A stretch of DNA of 63,416 bases, from contig JAJZRA010000005.1 of NCBI GenBank assembly GCA_021847485.1, positions 1-63,416 on the forward strand, in the 5' to 3' direction. Below, piece by piece: positions 37,314-43,877 of this stretch. This DNA is from a bacterium. GTDB taxonomy: Bacteria; Elusimicrobiota; Elusimicrobia; Elusimicrobiales; UBA9959. The notes beneath the pieces were generated by a model. That model did not search any database and was not told the origin of the DNA. It saw nothing but the letters and a program-made list of their open reading frames with translations. Position 1 is the stretch's first letter. The number at the start of each line of letters is the position of its first letter. The position numbers and the translations under genes are program-made.

Positions 37314-37474
37314 GGTCCCGGCCGGCTTTATCATCGTTCTATAAAAAGGCAAAGGACGGCCCCGCAGGAATATTTCTTCCAGCAGGGTCGTTCAGTGCCA
37401 TCCTATTATAATAAATAATTATTGTTTCGCAAATGTTGCAGGCCCGCGAAATACCCGGCGCGCGCGCGGACGAC

Positions 37475-37506
37475 AAAAAAGCCGCCACGGCGCGAGCCGG
37501 GACGGC
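37475..37506 (-). terminator. Intrinsic terminator in the giant gene's leader
   Basis: On the minus strand GCCGTCCCGGC, a TCGC loop and GCCGTGGCGGC form an 11-bp stem with one mismatch, followed by six T residues. It lies about 45 nt past the aptamer and about 160 nt before the start codon, where a riboswitch-controlled attenuator would be. No gene ends here, so it is not an ordinary gene-end terminator. Confidence 0.8.
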
Positions 37507-37552
37507 CACATAGAAAGGACAAACGCGGGAAAACCGCTTTTCCATATCGTCT

Positions 37553-37628
37553 TCGGCAGCCTGACGCCCGGGCACTTACCGGGTCACAGCTTTGCGCCGC
37601 CGGCTTTGGCCGGCTTTGCTATTATCGG
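37553..37628 (-). promoter_or_regulatory. GEMM-I class cyclic-dinucleotide riboswitch of the giant gene
   Basis: The conserved core is the same as in the aptamer at 1943-2018 (GATAATAGCAAAG, GCCGGC-CAAA-GCCGGC, GGCGCAAAGC, GGCTGCC). The third stem has a different but still paired sequence (GACCCGG/CCCGGGCGUC). The base I align to Vc2 position 20 is A (37620), the cGAMP-type state. Together with the downstream terminator at 37475-37506 this is a complete transcription-control riboswitch. Whether ligand turns the gene on or off cannot be told from the sequence. Confidence 0.87.
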
Positions 37629-37642
37629 ATCAGGAACTGACA

Positions 37643-37745
37643 CCCCGCCCTTTTGGGACAACCGCACGCTCACACCGCTACCGCTGTCTGCGACCGCTGC
37701 AGCTTCCGACCGCACCGCTGTACCGCACAAGCCAAAAGGGCGGGG
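37643..37745 (-). repeat. Leader element: 14-bp inverted repeat enclosing seven GCGGT repeats
   Basis: Arms CCCCGCCCTTTTGG (37643-37656) and its exact complement (37732-37745) frame 75 nt. On the transcribed strand GCGGT occurs seven times in this loop, mostly preceded by CA, TA or TGC. An eighth copy lies just outside. It sits between the promoter and the aptamer, so it is at the very 5' end of the giant mRNA. I know no family for it. Confidence 0.7.
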
Positions 37746-37767
37746 CACAGCACCGCTCTGCCTTGAT

Positions 37768-37795
37768 ATTATAGCAGATAAAAGTTGTTTGTCAA
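37768..37795 (-). promoter_or_regulatory. Sigma70-type promoter of the giant gene
   Basis: TTGACA (37790-37795), a 16-nt spacer ending TCTGC, and TATAAT (37768-37773) on the minus strand. The hexamers, spacer length and extended -10 are identical to those of the PorV-like gene's promoter. The start site would be near 37761, giving a leader of about 450 nt. Confidence 0.9.
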
Positions 37796-37806
37796 GCCCC
37801 CCCGGC

Positions 37807-37818
37807 TTGACGCGTCAA
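37807..37818. promoter_or_regulatory. Putative operator TTGACGCGTCAA
   Basis: A perfect 12-bp palindrome 11 nt upstream of the -35 box, the same spacing as at 2102-2113. An overlapping 8-bp inverted repeat (GTCAAGCC, 37791-37798, with GGCTTGAC, 37804-37811) spans the -35. It lies 3 nt from the stop codon of the preceding gene. Confidence 0.55.
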
Positions 37819-37821
37819 CGG

Positions 37822-39576
37822 TTATTTCTTGAACACCACGGAGGGATTGTACTTCGGGGCCTCGGCCCCCCCGGCCAGGCGGGCCTGGGCTTCGCGGCGC
37901 TGCTCTTCCGCCTCGCGCCTGAGGCCCAGCGCCATATAGGCGTTGGCCAGGTTCAACCGCGCCTCTATCTGGTCCGGGTCCAGATCAACGGCCTTCCTGA
38001 AGTATTCAGCGGCCTGGCGCGCCTTCCCCTCCCCGGCCGCCAGCACGCCGAGGTTGGTATAGACGCCCGGTGAGCGCGGGTTCAGGGCGGCGGCCTCCAG
38101 GTAGAGCGCCCTCGCCTTGGCCCTGTCCCCGGAAAGCAGGTACATGGACCCCAGGTTCATGCGCAGCTCGGCGCTGCCGGGCTCCAGCCGGCTAGCCTCC
38201 GTAAAGTACCCTATTGCCCCCTTCACGTCGCCTTTAGCCTGGGCCAGCACGCCCAGATTGGCGTAGATGGAGCTGTTGCCCGGGAAGCGGCGCAGCAGCT
38301 GGAGGTAGACTTTCTCCGCCTCGGAGTAAGCACCCGCGCGCATAAGGCCGGCCGCCAGGTTATCATAGGCCCGGCCCGGATTTTCCCTGAGCGCCTGCGC
38401 CCAGAAACGTATTTCGTCGGCCCAGAGCGCGTTGCGGGCCATTATCATATAGCCGAAGAACAGCAGCAAGGCCGCCAGAGCCGCGCCCGCGTATTTTCTG
38501 TAAGCGCCCAACCCGCCGTATAGGGCCGCCAGAAAACCTCCCAGCAGGAAGGCCACGCCCGCGGAGGGTACATAGAGGCGCTGCTCAGCCACCGGGCGGG
38601 CGGCCAAAGGCACCAGGTTGGAAACAGGCCCCAGGAACAGGAAGATCCAGGCGGCGGAGAACAGGTAAACGCCGGCCCCGGCCGGCCTGCGCTTGTACAG
38701 CACCCAGGCGACGGCCGCCCAGAAAAGCGCGAAGAACAGGAAAGCCGGGCTCGCGGGCCCCGACAGCAGGTCGAGCCGCCTGTCCAGTTCCAGTTTAAAA
38801 GGGAAAAAAAGCAGATAGAAGTACTGGGTCAGCGTGCTCGCTACCAACCGCAGCGGGCCGGCCCCGGCCAGCAGCGGGTTGGCCTCGGCCAGGCCGGCCG
38901 GCACCTTAAGGTAGAGCAGTTTGAGCGCCAGCAGCCCCGCGGCCGGAATAAAATACGGGAGGGTTCTTTTAAAAACACTCCCTTTCCCCTCCCGGCCCGC
39001 CAGGAAAAGCAGCACAAAGGGGTAGGCCACGGCCAGTTCCTTGGCGAAAAGGGCCGCTATGTAGGCGGCCAGCGATACGCCCTTCCTGCCTTTCATAAAG
39101 GCGTAAAGCGAGGCTAACAGCAGGATGAGGCACAGTATATCCGACCTGTTCTTTATGAAGTTGACGGTTTCGGCGTGCATCGGGTGAAAAGCGAAGACCA
39201 GGCCGGAAAAGAGCGCCGCCGTCTCGGACAGGAACAGCTCCCGCGCCGCCAGGCAGATCAGCCCCACCGCGGCCAGGTTAAGCAGGTAATTGGTGAAATG
39301 GTACCCGGCGGGCCGGTTGCTCCAGAGACTATAGTCAAAAGTGAAGGTCAGGTTACGCAGAGGCCGGTACTGGCCTTTGGAGCCGGGATGTTCGGTAAGC
39401 CAGTAGCCGGGCCTGAATGTGGACAGCGAAGACCCCCAGCTCTTGACGGCGGGGTTTTCCAAAATGACACCTCTGTCATCCCAGAAAAAGCCGCCCTTCA
39501 GCGAGTTCAGGTAAAGGATACCGGAAAGCGCCACCGGGAGCAGCCACCAGAGGTTATTGGTTATTTTTTCGCGCAC
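37822..39576 (-). CDS. TMTC-like multi-pass membrane protein with C-terminal TPRs (584 aa)
   Basis: GTG start, with GGAAG five bases upstream. About ten hydrophobic segments fill residues ~10-395. The first loop has FFWDD, and a later one has HPMHAE followed by FIKNRSDIL; this is the GT-C-type layout of TMTC-like O-mannosyltransferases, where the acidic loop motif is usually catalytic. The C-terminal ~180 residues are TPRs (VYLQLLRRFPGNSSIYANLG and AKARALYLEAAALNPRSPG types). It overlaps the preceding paralogue by 16 nt, so the two are translationally coupled. Transfer of a lipid-linked sugar to exported proteins is the family-based expectation; the substrate is unknown. The giant gene's operator begins right after its stop. 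Confidence 0.75.
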   Translation of the reverse strand: MREKITNNLWWLLPVALSGILYLNSLKGGFFWDDRGVILENPAVKSWGSSLSTFRPGYWLTEHPGSKGQYRPLRNLTFTFDYSLWSNRPAGYHFTNYLLNLAAVGLICLAARELFLSETAALFSGLVFAFHPMHAETVNFIKNRSDILCLILLLASLYAFMKGRKGVSLAAYIAALFAKELAVAYPFVLLFLAGREGKGSVFKRTLPYFIPAAGLLALKLLYLKVPAGLAEANPLLAGAGPLRLVASTLTQYFYLLFFPFKLELDRRLDLLSGPASPAFLFFALFWAAVAWVLYKRRPAGAGVYLFSAAWIFLFLGPVSNLVPLAARPVAEQRLYVPSAGVAFLLGGFLAALYGGLGAYRKYAGAALAALLLFFGYMIMARNALWADEIRFWAQALRENPGRAYDNLAAGLMRAGAYSEAEKVYLQLLRRFPGNSSIYANLGVLAQAKGDVKGAIGYFTEASRLEPGSAELRMNLGSMYLLSGDRAKARALYLEAAALNPRSPGVYTNLGVLAAGEGKARQAAEYFRKAVDLDPDQIEARLNLANAYMALGLRREAEEQRREAQARLAGGAEAPKYNPSVVFKK

Positions 39577-41084
39577 AGGTCTTCCAGGTTCTTGCGGGCG
39601 GGGGCGTAGGCCGGGTCCACGGCCAGGGCCCTGCGGTAAAGTTCCCCCGCCCTCTTGCAGTCCCCGGTCTTCTCGTAGACTATGGCCATGTTATTGTAGA
39701 GGTCGGGACTGGGTCTCTGGGCCAGCCTCTCCACCATCCTGTAGGCCTCCAGCGACCTGGGATATTCTCCAACTTTGTCGTAGCAGAAAGCAAGGGAATA
39801 GTAGATCTCCGGGAGATCGGCGTCGCGGGCGGCCGCCTCATAATACTTCACCGCCTCTCCGAAGCTCCCCCGGCGCTGGTATTCCGCGGCCAGGTTATAG
39901 TTAGCCCGGTAATTAGAGGGGTTCTTCGCCACCGCGTCCCGCCAGAAGGAAAGATCGTCGCGCCAGACGAAGGTCCTGCCCAGGCTGGCCGCGGAGAGGA
40001 CCAGCAGCAGCGCGCCGAGCAGCGGCCGGGCCGGGCGCCAGCCGCGCAGGCGCCAGGCGGCCAGCGCGGCCAGCCAGGCGACGCCGAGCGAAGGAAGGTA
40101 GAGCCGCTGCTCGGCCAGCGGCCGGCTCTCCAGCGGCACGAAGTTCAGCACCGGCAGCAGCAGCAGCAGCGTCCAGCCCAGCGCGAACAGGGCCTCCCTG
40201 TCCCGGCGGTACCAGAGCCAGGCGGCCAGCGCCGGCAAGGCGGCCAGCGCCAGCTTTACCCCCGGGGGCCAGCCTCCGGCCGGTTCGAAAGCGCGCTCGG
40301 CCGCCAGCCTGAAAGGGAAGGCCAGCAGCGCCAGATAAGAACCGAGGGTATAGAGGACGGCGGCCAACTGCGAGTGCGCGTCCCCGGGGGGCGCGGCGGC
40401 CAGTTCCGGCCGCCACCAGAACTCCTTGGAGACGAACCACGCGGCGGCGGCGGCCAGCAGCCCCAGCCAAAGCAGGTAGCCGCGCCGCCGCTCCGCCCCT
40501 TCGGCAAAAAGACGGGACATGGCCAGCCCGGCCAGCGGCACGGCGGCGGCCGTCTCCTTGGAAAGCAGGCCCAGCAGGCAGAAGCCGGCGGCCGCGGCGG
40601 CCGCCCGGGCCCGCCCGCGCCGCATGAACAGCAGCCCCGCCCACAGCGAGAGGAAGCTGAAAAGGGCGCAGAGCAGGTCGGAGCGGTTCTTTACCCAGGC
40701 CACCGACTCCACGTGCACCGGGTAGGCCGCGAAGACGGCGGCGCCGGCCAGGCCCGTCCAGGGCCCGAACAGCGCCTCCCCGAAGCCGGCCGCCGCCAGG
40801 ACGGCCGCCGTGTTCAGCAGCGCGTTGGTCAGGTGGTAGCCGGCGGGCCGCTCCCCGTAAACGGCGCGGTCCGCCAGCAGCGAAAGCGTCCGCAACGGGC
40901 GGAAGCGCCCCCGACGCTCCTCCGGCACCCCCTTCCAATAAGCGGGGCTGAAAAGTTCCCCGGCCGAAGGCGGGGTAAGGGCGCGGTCCTGCAGCAGGGC
41001 GAAATCGTCGGAGAGGAAGCCGTTGAAGAGCGCCGGCGAGTACAGCAGGAAGGAGAAGGCCGCGAGCAGCAGGTATCTCTTCAT
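39561..41084 (-). CDS. TMTC-like multi-pass membrane protein with TPRs, paralogue (507 aa)
   Basis: A shorter paralogue of the neighbour downstream. It opens MKRYLLLAAFSFLLYSPALF and has the acidic loop FLSDD and the motif YPVHVESVAWVKNRSDLL. Multiple membrane segments follow, then about three TPRs (YRANYNLAAEYQRRGSFGEA onward). It overlaps the methyltransferase gene by 4 nt (ATGA). Two divergent copies side by side suggest different acceptors or donors, or a heteromer. A role in protein or glycan mannosylation is inferred only from family resemblance. Confidence 0.75.
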   Translation of the reverse strand: MKRYLLLAAFSFLLYSPALFNGFLSDDFALLQDRALTPPSAGELFSPAYWKGVPEERRGRFRPLRTLSLLADRAVYGERPAGYHLTNALLNTAAVLAAAGFGEALFGPWTGLAGAAVFAAYPVHVESVAWVKNRSDLLCALFSFLSLWAGLLFMRRGRARAAAAAAGFCLLGLLSKETAAAVPLAGLAMSRLFAEGAERRRGYLLWLGLLAAAAAWFVSKEFWWRPELAAAPPGDAHSQLAAVLYTLGSYLALLAFPFRLAAERAFEPAGGWPPGVKLALAALPALAAWLWYRRDREALFALGWTLLLLLPVLNFVPLESRPLAEQRLYLPSLGVAWLAALAAWRLRGWRPARPLLGALLLVLSAASLGRTFVWRDDLSFWRDAVAKNPSNYRANYNLAAEYQRRGSFGEAVKYYEAAARDADLPEIYYSLAFCYDKVGEYPRSLEAYRMVERLAQRPSPDLYNNMAIVYEKTGDCKRAGELYRRALAVDPAYAPARKNLEDLCAKK

Positions 41085-41665
41085 TTGCGGCCCACGGCTA
41101 TGTTGTAGAACAGCGGAAAAGGCATGGGGGAAGCCTCAGCCGCCGCGAAACCGGCCCGTTCCAGGGCGGCCTTCAGCTCAGGCAGGGAATAGTTGCGGAA
41201 ATGGTCGCTCTTCTTGAAGCCGGTGAGCACGGTCAGTTTCTCGTACAGCGGCAGAACGGCTATGACGCACAGGGCGCCGCCCGGTTTAAGCACCCGCCGG
41301 GCTTCGGCCAGGCCGGCGGCCTCGCCTTCCACGTGCTCCAGCACCGAGCTCATCACGACGAAGTCGAAGGTCCCGTCGGGAAAATCCAGATCCTCTGCCC
41401 GGCCGGCCCGCACTCTCACCCTCGGGTCGGAGACGCGGGCCAGGAAGCGGGGGTCGGGCTCCACGCCCTCGCAGCGGGCCTCCGGCAGGCGGTCCTTCAG
41501 GTAGGAGAGCATCCGGCCGTCGCAGGCCCCTATGTCCAGCACGGCCGGCGCCTCGTTGCCGGGGCAGTAAAGCCTCAGGCGGTCATAGACAGCCTCGCAT
41601 CGTTTCCGCAGCTTGTAAGTCGCGAAGCCGCCGGCGCCCCTGCGCTTCAGGTAGGATAGCTCCAT
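41081..41665 (-). CDS. Class I SAM-dependent methyltransferase (194 aa)
   Basis: A Methyltransf_11-type Rossmann fold. Motif I is VLDIGACDGRML, the acidic residue after beta 2 is in GVEPDP, the AEDLDFPDGTFDFVVMS motif contains the post-II region, and LEHV and LKPGG follow. It is first of three overlapping genes with the two TMTC-like proteins, so the methyl acceptor may be a glycan or lipid-linked sugar (inference). No convincing Shine-Dalgarno precedes the ATG. A hairpin ends a few bases upstream. Confidence 0.85.
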   Translation of the reverse strand: MELSYLKRRGAGGFATYKLRKRCEAVYDRLRLYCPGNEAPAVLDIGACDGRMLSYLKDRLPEARCEGVEPDPRFLARVSDPRVRVRAGRAEDLDFPDGTFDFVVMSSVLEHVEGEAAGLAEARRVLKPGGALCVIAVLPLYEKLTVLTGFKKSDHFRNYSLPELKAALERAGFAAAEASPMPFPLFYNIAVGRK

Positions 41666-41666
41666 A

Positions 41667-41693
41667 AAAATCCGGCGGCGCTCAGGCCGCCGG
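41667..41693 (-). terminator. Hairpin plus T-tract after the PQQ-propeller gene
   Basis: Minus-strand CCGGCGGC, a 6-nt loop, GCCGCCGG, then ATTTTTAT. It fits an intrinsic terminator for the gene ending at 41729. Oddly, it directly abuts the ATG at 41665, and a TATAAT (41698-41703, no good -35) lies just upstream of it. It could instead be a 5'-UTR hairpin or attenuator of the methyltransferase operon. Confidence 0.6.
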
Positions 41694-41728
41694 TAAGATT
41701 ATACAAGATAAACCCGTCCCCGCCGCCG

Positions 41729-43165
41729 TCAGGGGGACGGCGGCAAAGAAGTGGAATAGAAGGCATAGACGGCCCCGTTATCGTCCGTGGCGTATACCGT
41801 ACCGTCGGCCACGGCCGACGGCATGTTGAAAGCCGTGGCCGGAGGGGCGGCCGTGACCGGCCCCCAAAGAGCAGTATCGCCGGATCTGGCGGCGGCCAGG
41901 TCCGCCGTGGAGACGGCGTAGACGGCTCCGTCCCGCCCGGAGGCCGCCGGCTGGGTAACGGCCGCGAAGGAGGAGCTGAAAGCGAAGCCGACCCCGGTCT
42001 CGGAACTTACCCGGATCACCCCCGACCCGCTGTCGAGTACATATACCCCTCCGTCTAGTCCTATCAAGGGACCCACATCGGCCAAGGAAGGAATGTACGA
42101 AAAAGGCGCCGCCCACTTCGTCGAGCCGGCCGCGGTCGCGGCGTTCAGGTTATTGGAAAGGTCCAGCCAGTAGACAGAACCGTCCGCCCCCACCGCAGGC
42201 GGCATTGTTATGCCGGTCACGATGGTCGGCGTAGACCCGCTCAGGCCGGCCGCCGGCACCGCGTAGAGAACGTCGTCAACGCCGTCATTGGCCGCCACGT
42301 AGATAGAGCCGTTCGGGCCCGCTACCGGCGCGACCAGTATCCCGGAGAGGTCGGTGAAAGTCGAGACTTCCACCCCGGTCACAGGGTCTAGGGAATAGAG
42401 GGCGGCGCTGGTACCGTCATACACGTATATCCCGCCGTCCGGCCCCACAACCGGGGAAGCGTCCACGGTAACGGCAGGCAGCGTGGTATTGCTCCATTTG
42501 AGCGTGCCGTCGGGCCGGACGGCGTAGACATTGTCAGAACTGTCCACGGCATATACCATCCCGTCGGCGGAGACCACGGGAGGATAGTTGAGCGCGGCCG
42601 CGGTGGTATAGCTCCATTTCTGCGCGCCCGCGCCGTCCAGGGCGTACAGGACGCCGCCGGAATCGGAAACGTAAACGGTCCCGTCGGGGGCCGGCACCGG
42701 GGGAAGGCTGAACGGGTTCGCGGCGGAAAAGTCCCATTTCGGCGTGCCAGGCGCCACCGCCGTCACCACGACCGAAGTGGACACCGAGAGGGAGCCGTCA
42801 GAGGCGGCGCATGAGAGCGTGTATACCCCCGAGACCGCGGGGGCCAGCCAATAAGGCGCCGCGCCGGAGCCCTGGAATACCCCGGCCGTGGATGTCCAGA
42901 CGTAGGTTACGGTGTCGCCGTCCGGGTCGGCCGCGGCCGCGGAAACGCGGGTATAGCCCCCGGCGGCCACGGTGGTGGAAACAGCCGCCGAAGCGCTGAA
43001 GACAGGGGGGCGGTCCGGCGATGCCGGCGCCCGCGCGGCGGCGCGGACCTTGTCGTCCAGCTTGTCCACGCGCTTTTTCACCGCGGCCGGGCGGCCGAGG
43101 CTGAAGCCGGCAGGGGCGGGCGCGGCCAGACCGAGCAGGAAGAGGAAGGCCAAGGTCTTCTTCAT
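41729..43165 (-). CDS. Exported PQQ-type beta-propeller protein with an Ig/PKD-like domain (478 aa)
   Basis: Signal peptide MKKTLAFLFLLGLAAPAPAG, then a basic linker. Residues ~55-140 are an Ig/PKD-like domain (DPDGDTVTYVWTSTAG, GVYTLSCAASDGSLS). The rest is a chain of propeller blades with the repeating pattern DGTVYVSDSGG, LYALDGAGAQKWSY, DGMVYAVDSS, VYAVRPDGTLKWS. PQQ-like repeats here are structural; no dehydrogenase residues are evident. It overlaps the small OM barrel gene by 4 nt. Surface or periplasmic scaffolding is the likely role; no precise function can be given. Confidence 0.8.
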   Translation of the reverse strand: MKKTLAFLFLLGLAAPAPAGFSLGRPAAVKKRVDKLDDKVRAAARAPASPDRPPVFSASAAVSTTVAAGGYTRVSAAAADPDGDTVTYVWTSTAGVFQGSGAAPYWLAPAVSGVYTLSCAASDGSLSVSTSVVVTAVAPGTPKWDFSAANPFSLPPVPAPDGTVYVSDSGGVLYALDGAGAQKWSYTTAAALNYPPVVSADGMVYAVDSSDNVYAVRPDGTLKWSNTTLPAVTVDASPVVGPDGGIYVYDGTSAALYSLDPVTGVEVSTFTDLSGILVAPVAGPNGSIYVAANDGVDDVLYAVPAAGLSGSTPTIVTGITMPPAVGADGSVYWLDLSNNLNAATAAGSTKWAAPFSYIPSLADVGPLIGLDGGVYVLDSGSGVIRVSSETGVGFAFSSSFAAVTQPAASGRDGAVYAVSTADLAAARSGDTALWGPVTAAPPATAFNMPSAVADGTVYATDDNGAVYAFYSTSLPPSP

Positions 43166-43665
43166 AGCTTACCCGTTGAGAAATAGAAATTGACGCCGAA
43201 GGTCATCAGGAACTCCAGCCCGTCCTCCAGCAGCGAGGTGTCCTTGTCCGTGACCGAGACGTATAGCGCGCCCAGGTCAGCCTGCACCGAGAACTTGGGC
43301 CCGAGGCGGTACTCGGCGCCGGCGAAAAGACCTCCGCCCCAGCCGGAGCCCTTGGAATACTTCCCTTTGAAATCCAGGTAGTCGCCTTCCGCCGCCAGGT
43401 ACGGGGCGATGGCGCGCCCGGCCAGCTTTTCCGGGTAATAATAGTACCGCAGGGAGCCGGTGAAGATCTCGTCCTGCTTCTGGCCTATCAGTTCCAGCGC
43501 CCTGCCGGAGGCAGGGAACCAGCGCAGGCCCGCGCCGGGGTAATTGAGGTCCAGGTTCAGCGCGCCTTTGGCCGGGAAGAACTTCCCGGCGGCGGGCGCT
43601 TCTTCGGCGCGGACCAGGGAAGGGGCGGCAGCGAGCAGCAGCAGGATGAGGAGGCGTCGAAGCAT
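43162..43665 (-). CDS. Small outer-membrane beta-barrel protein (167 aa)
   Basis: A signal peptide (MLRRLLILLLLAAAPSLVRA) is followed by alternating amphipathic strands such as ALNLDLNYPGAGLRWF, AEGDYLDFKGKYS, GGGLFAGAEYRLG and SVQADLGALYVSVT, ending in an aromatic-rich last strand (TFGVNFYFSTG). This matches an 8-stranded OmpX/OmpA-like barrel in size. It is the middle gene of a three-gene transcript with the 47-aa membrane peptide and the PQQ-propeller protein. The ligand or function is unknown. Confidence 0.75.
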   Translation of the reverse strand: MLRRLLILLLLAAAPSLVRAEEAPAAGKFFPAKGALNLDLNYPGAGLRWFPASGRALELIGQKQDEIFTGSLRYYYYPEKLAGRAIAPYLAAEGDYLDFKGKYSKGSGWGGGLFAGAEYRLGPKFSVQADLGALYVSVTDKDTSLLEDGLEFLMTFGVNFYFSTGKL

Positions 43666-43680
43666 TTTATAATAAGGGGT

Positions 43681-43824
43681 TCAGGCCTTTCTTTTCAGGA
43701 TCATCTTAGCCAGCTTGAGGGCGCTTATAGTGTCCAGCGACAGCAGGAAGCACAAGATCACGAAATCGTAGTCGGTGTTGAACCTGGCTATGAAATGAAA
43801 GCCCAAAAAAAATAAAGTTCCCAT
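43681..43824 (-). CDS. 47-aa membrane microprotein
   Basis: A short open frame with strong start signals: AGGAGG five bases before the ATG and a TTGAAA/TATAAT promoter about 25 nt further up. The peptide opens MGTLFFLGFHFIARF, has a second hydrophobic stretch YDFVILCFLLSLDTI and ends in a basic tail (KLAKMILKRKA). Both stretches could span or line the membrane. It leads the operon with the OM barrel and the PQQ protein. I recognise no family. The promoter plus Shine-Dalgarno makes it likely to be expressed despite its size. Confidence 0.7.
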   Translation of the reverse strand: MGTLFFLGFHFIARFNTDYDFVILCFLLSLDTISALKLAKMILKRKA

Positions 43825-43849
43825 TGTACCCTCCTGGACCGTTCATTTC

Positions 43850-43877
43850 ATTATATCTAAATTCCAGTAAGTTTCAA
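43850..43877 (-). promoter_or_regulatory. Promoter of the microprotein/OM barrel/PQQ operon
   Basis: TTGAAA (43872-43877), 16 nt, TATAAT (43850-43855) on the minus strand. The -35 overlaps the stop codon of the upstream radical SAM gene. Confidence 0.8.

Noticed and set aside
29472-35705. Two ~1,000-codon plus-strand frames (29472-32387, 32604-35705)
   Set aside because: Antisense shadows of the Ig repeats. No recognisable domain or ribosome-binding site.
37643-37745. CRISPR array or tRNA in the giant gene's leader
   Set aside because: The GCGGT units are only 5 nt with irregular spacing, and no cloverleaf can be drawn. Neither a CRISPR array nor a tRNA fits.
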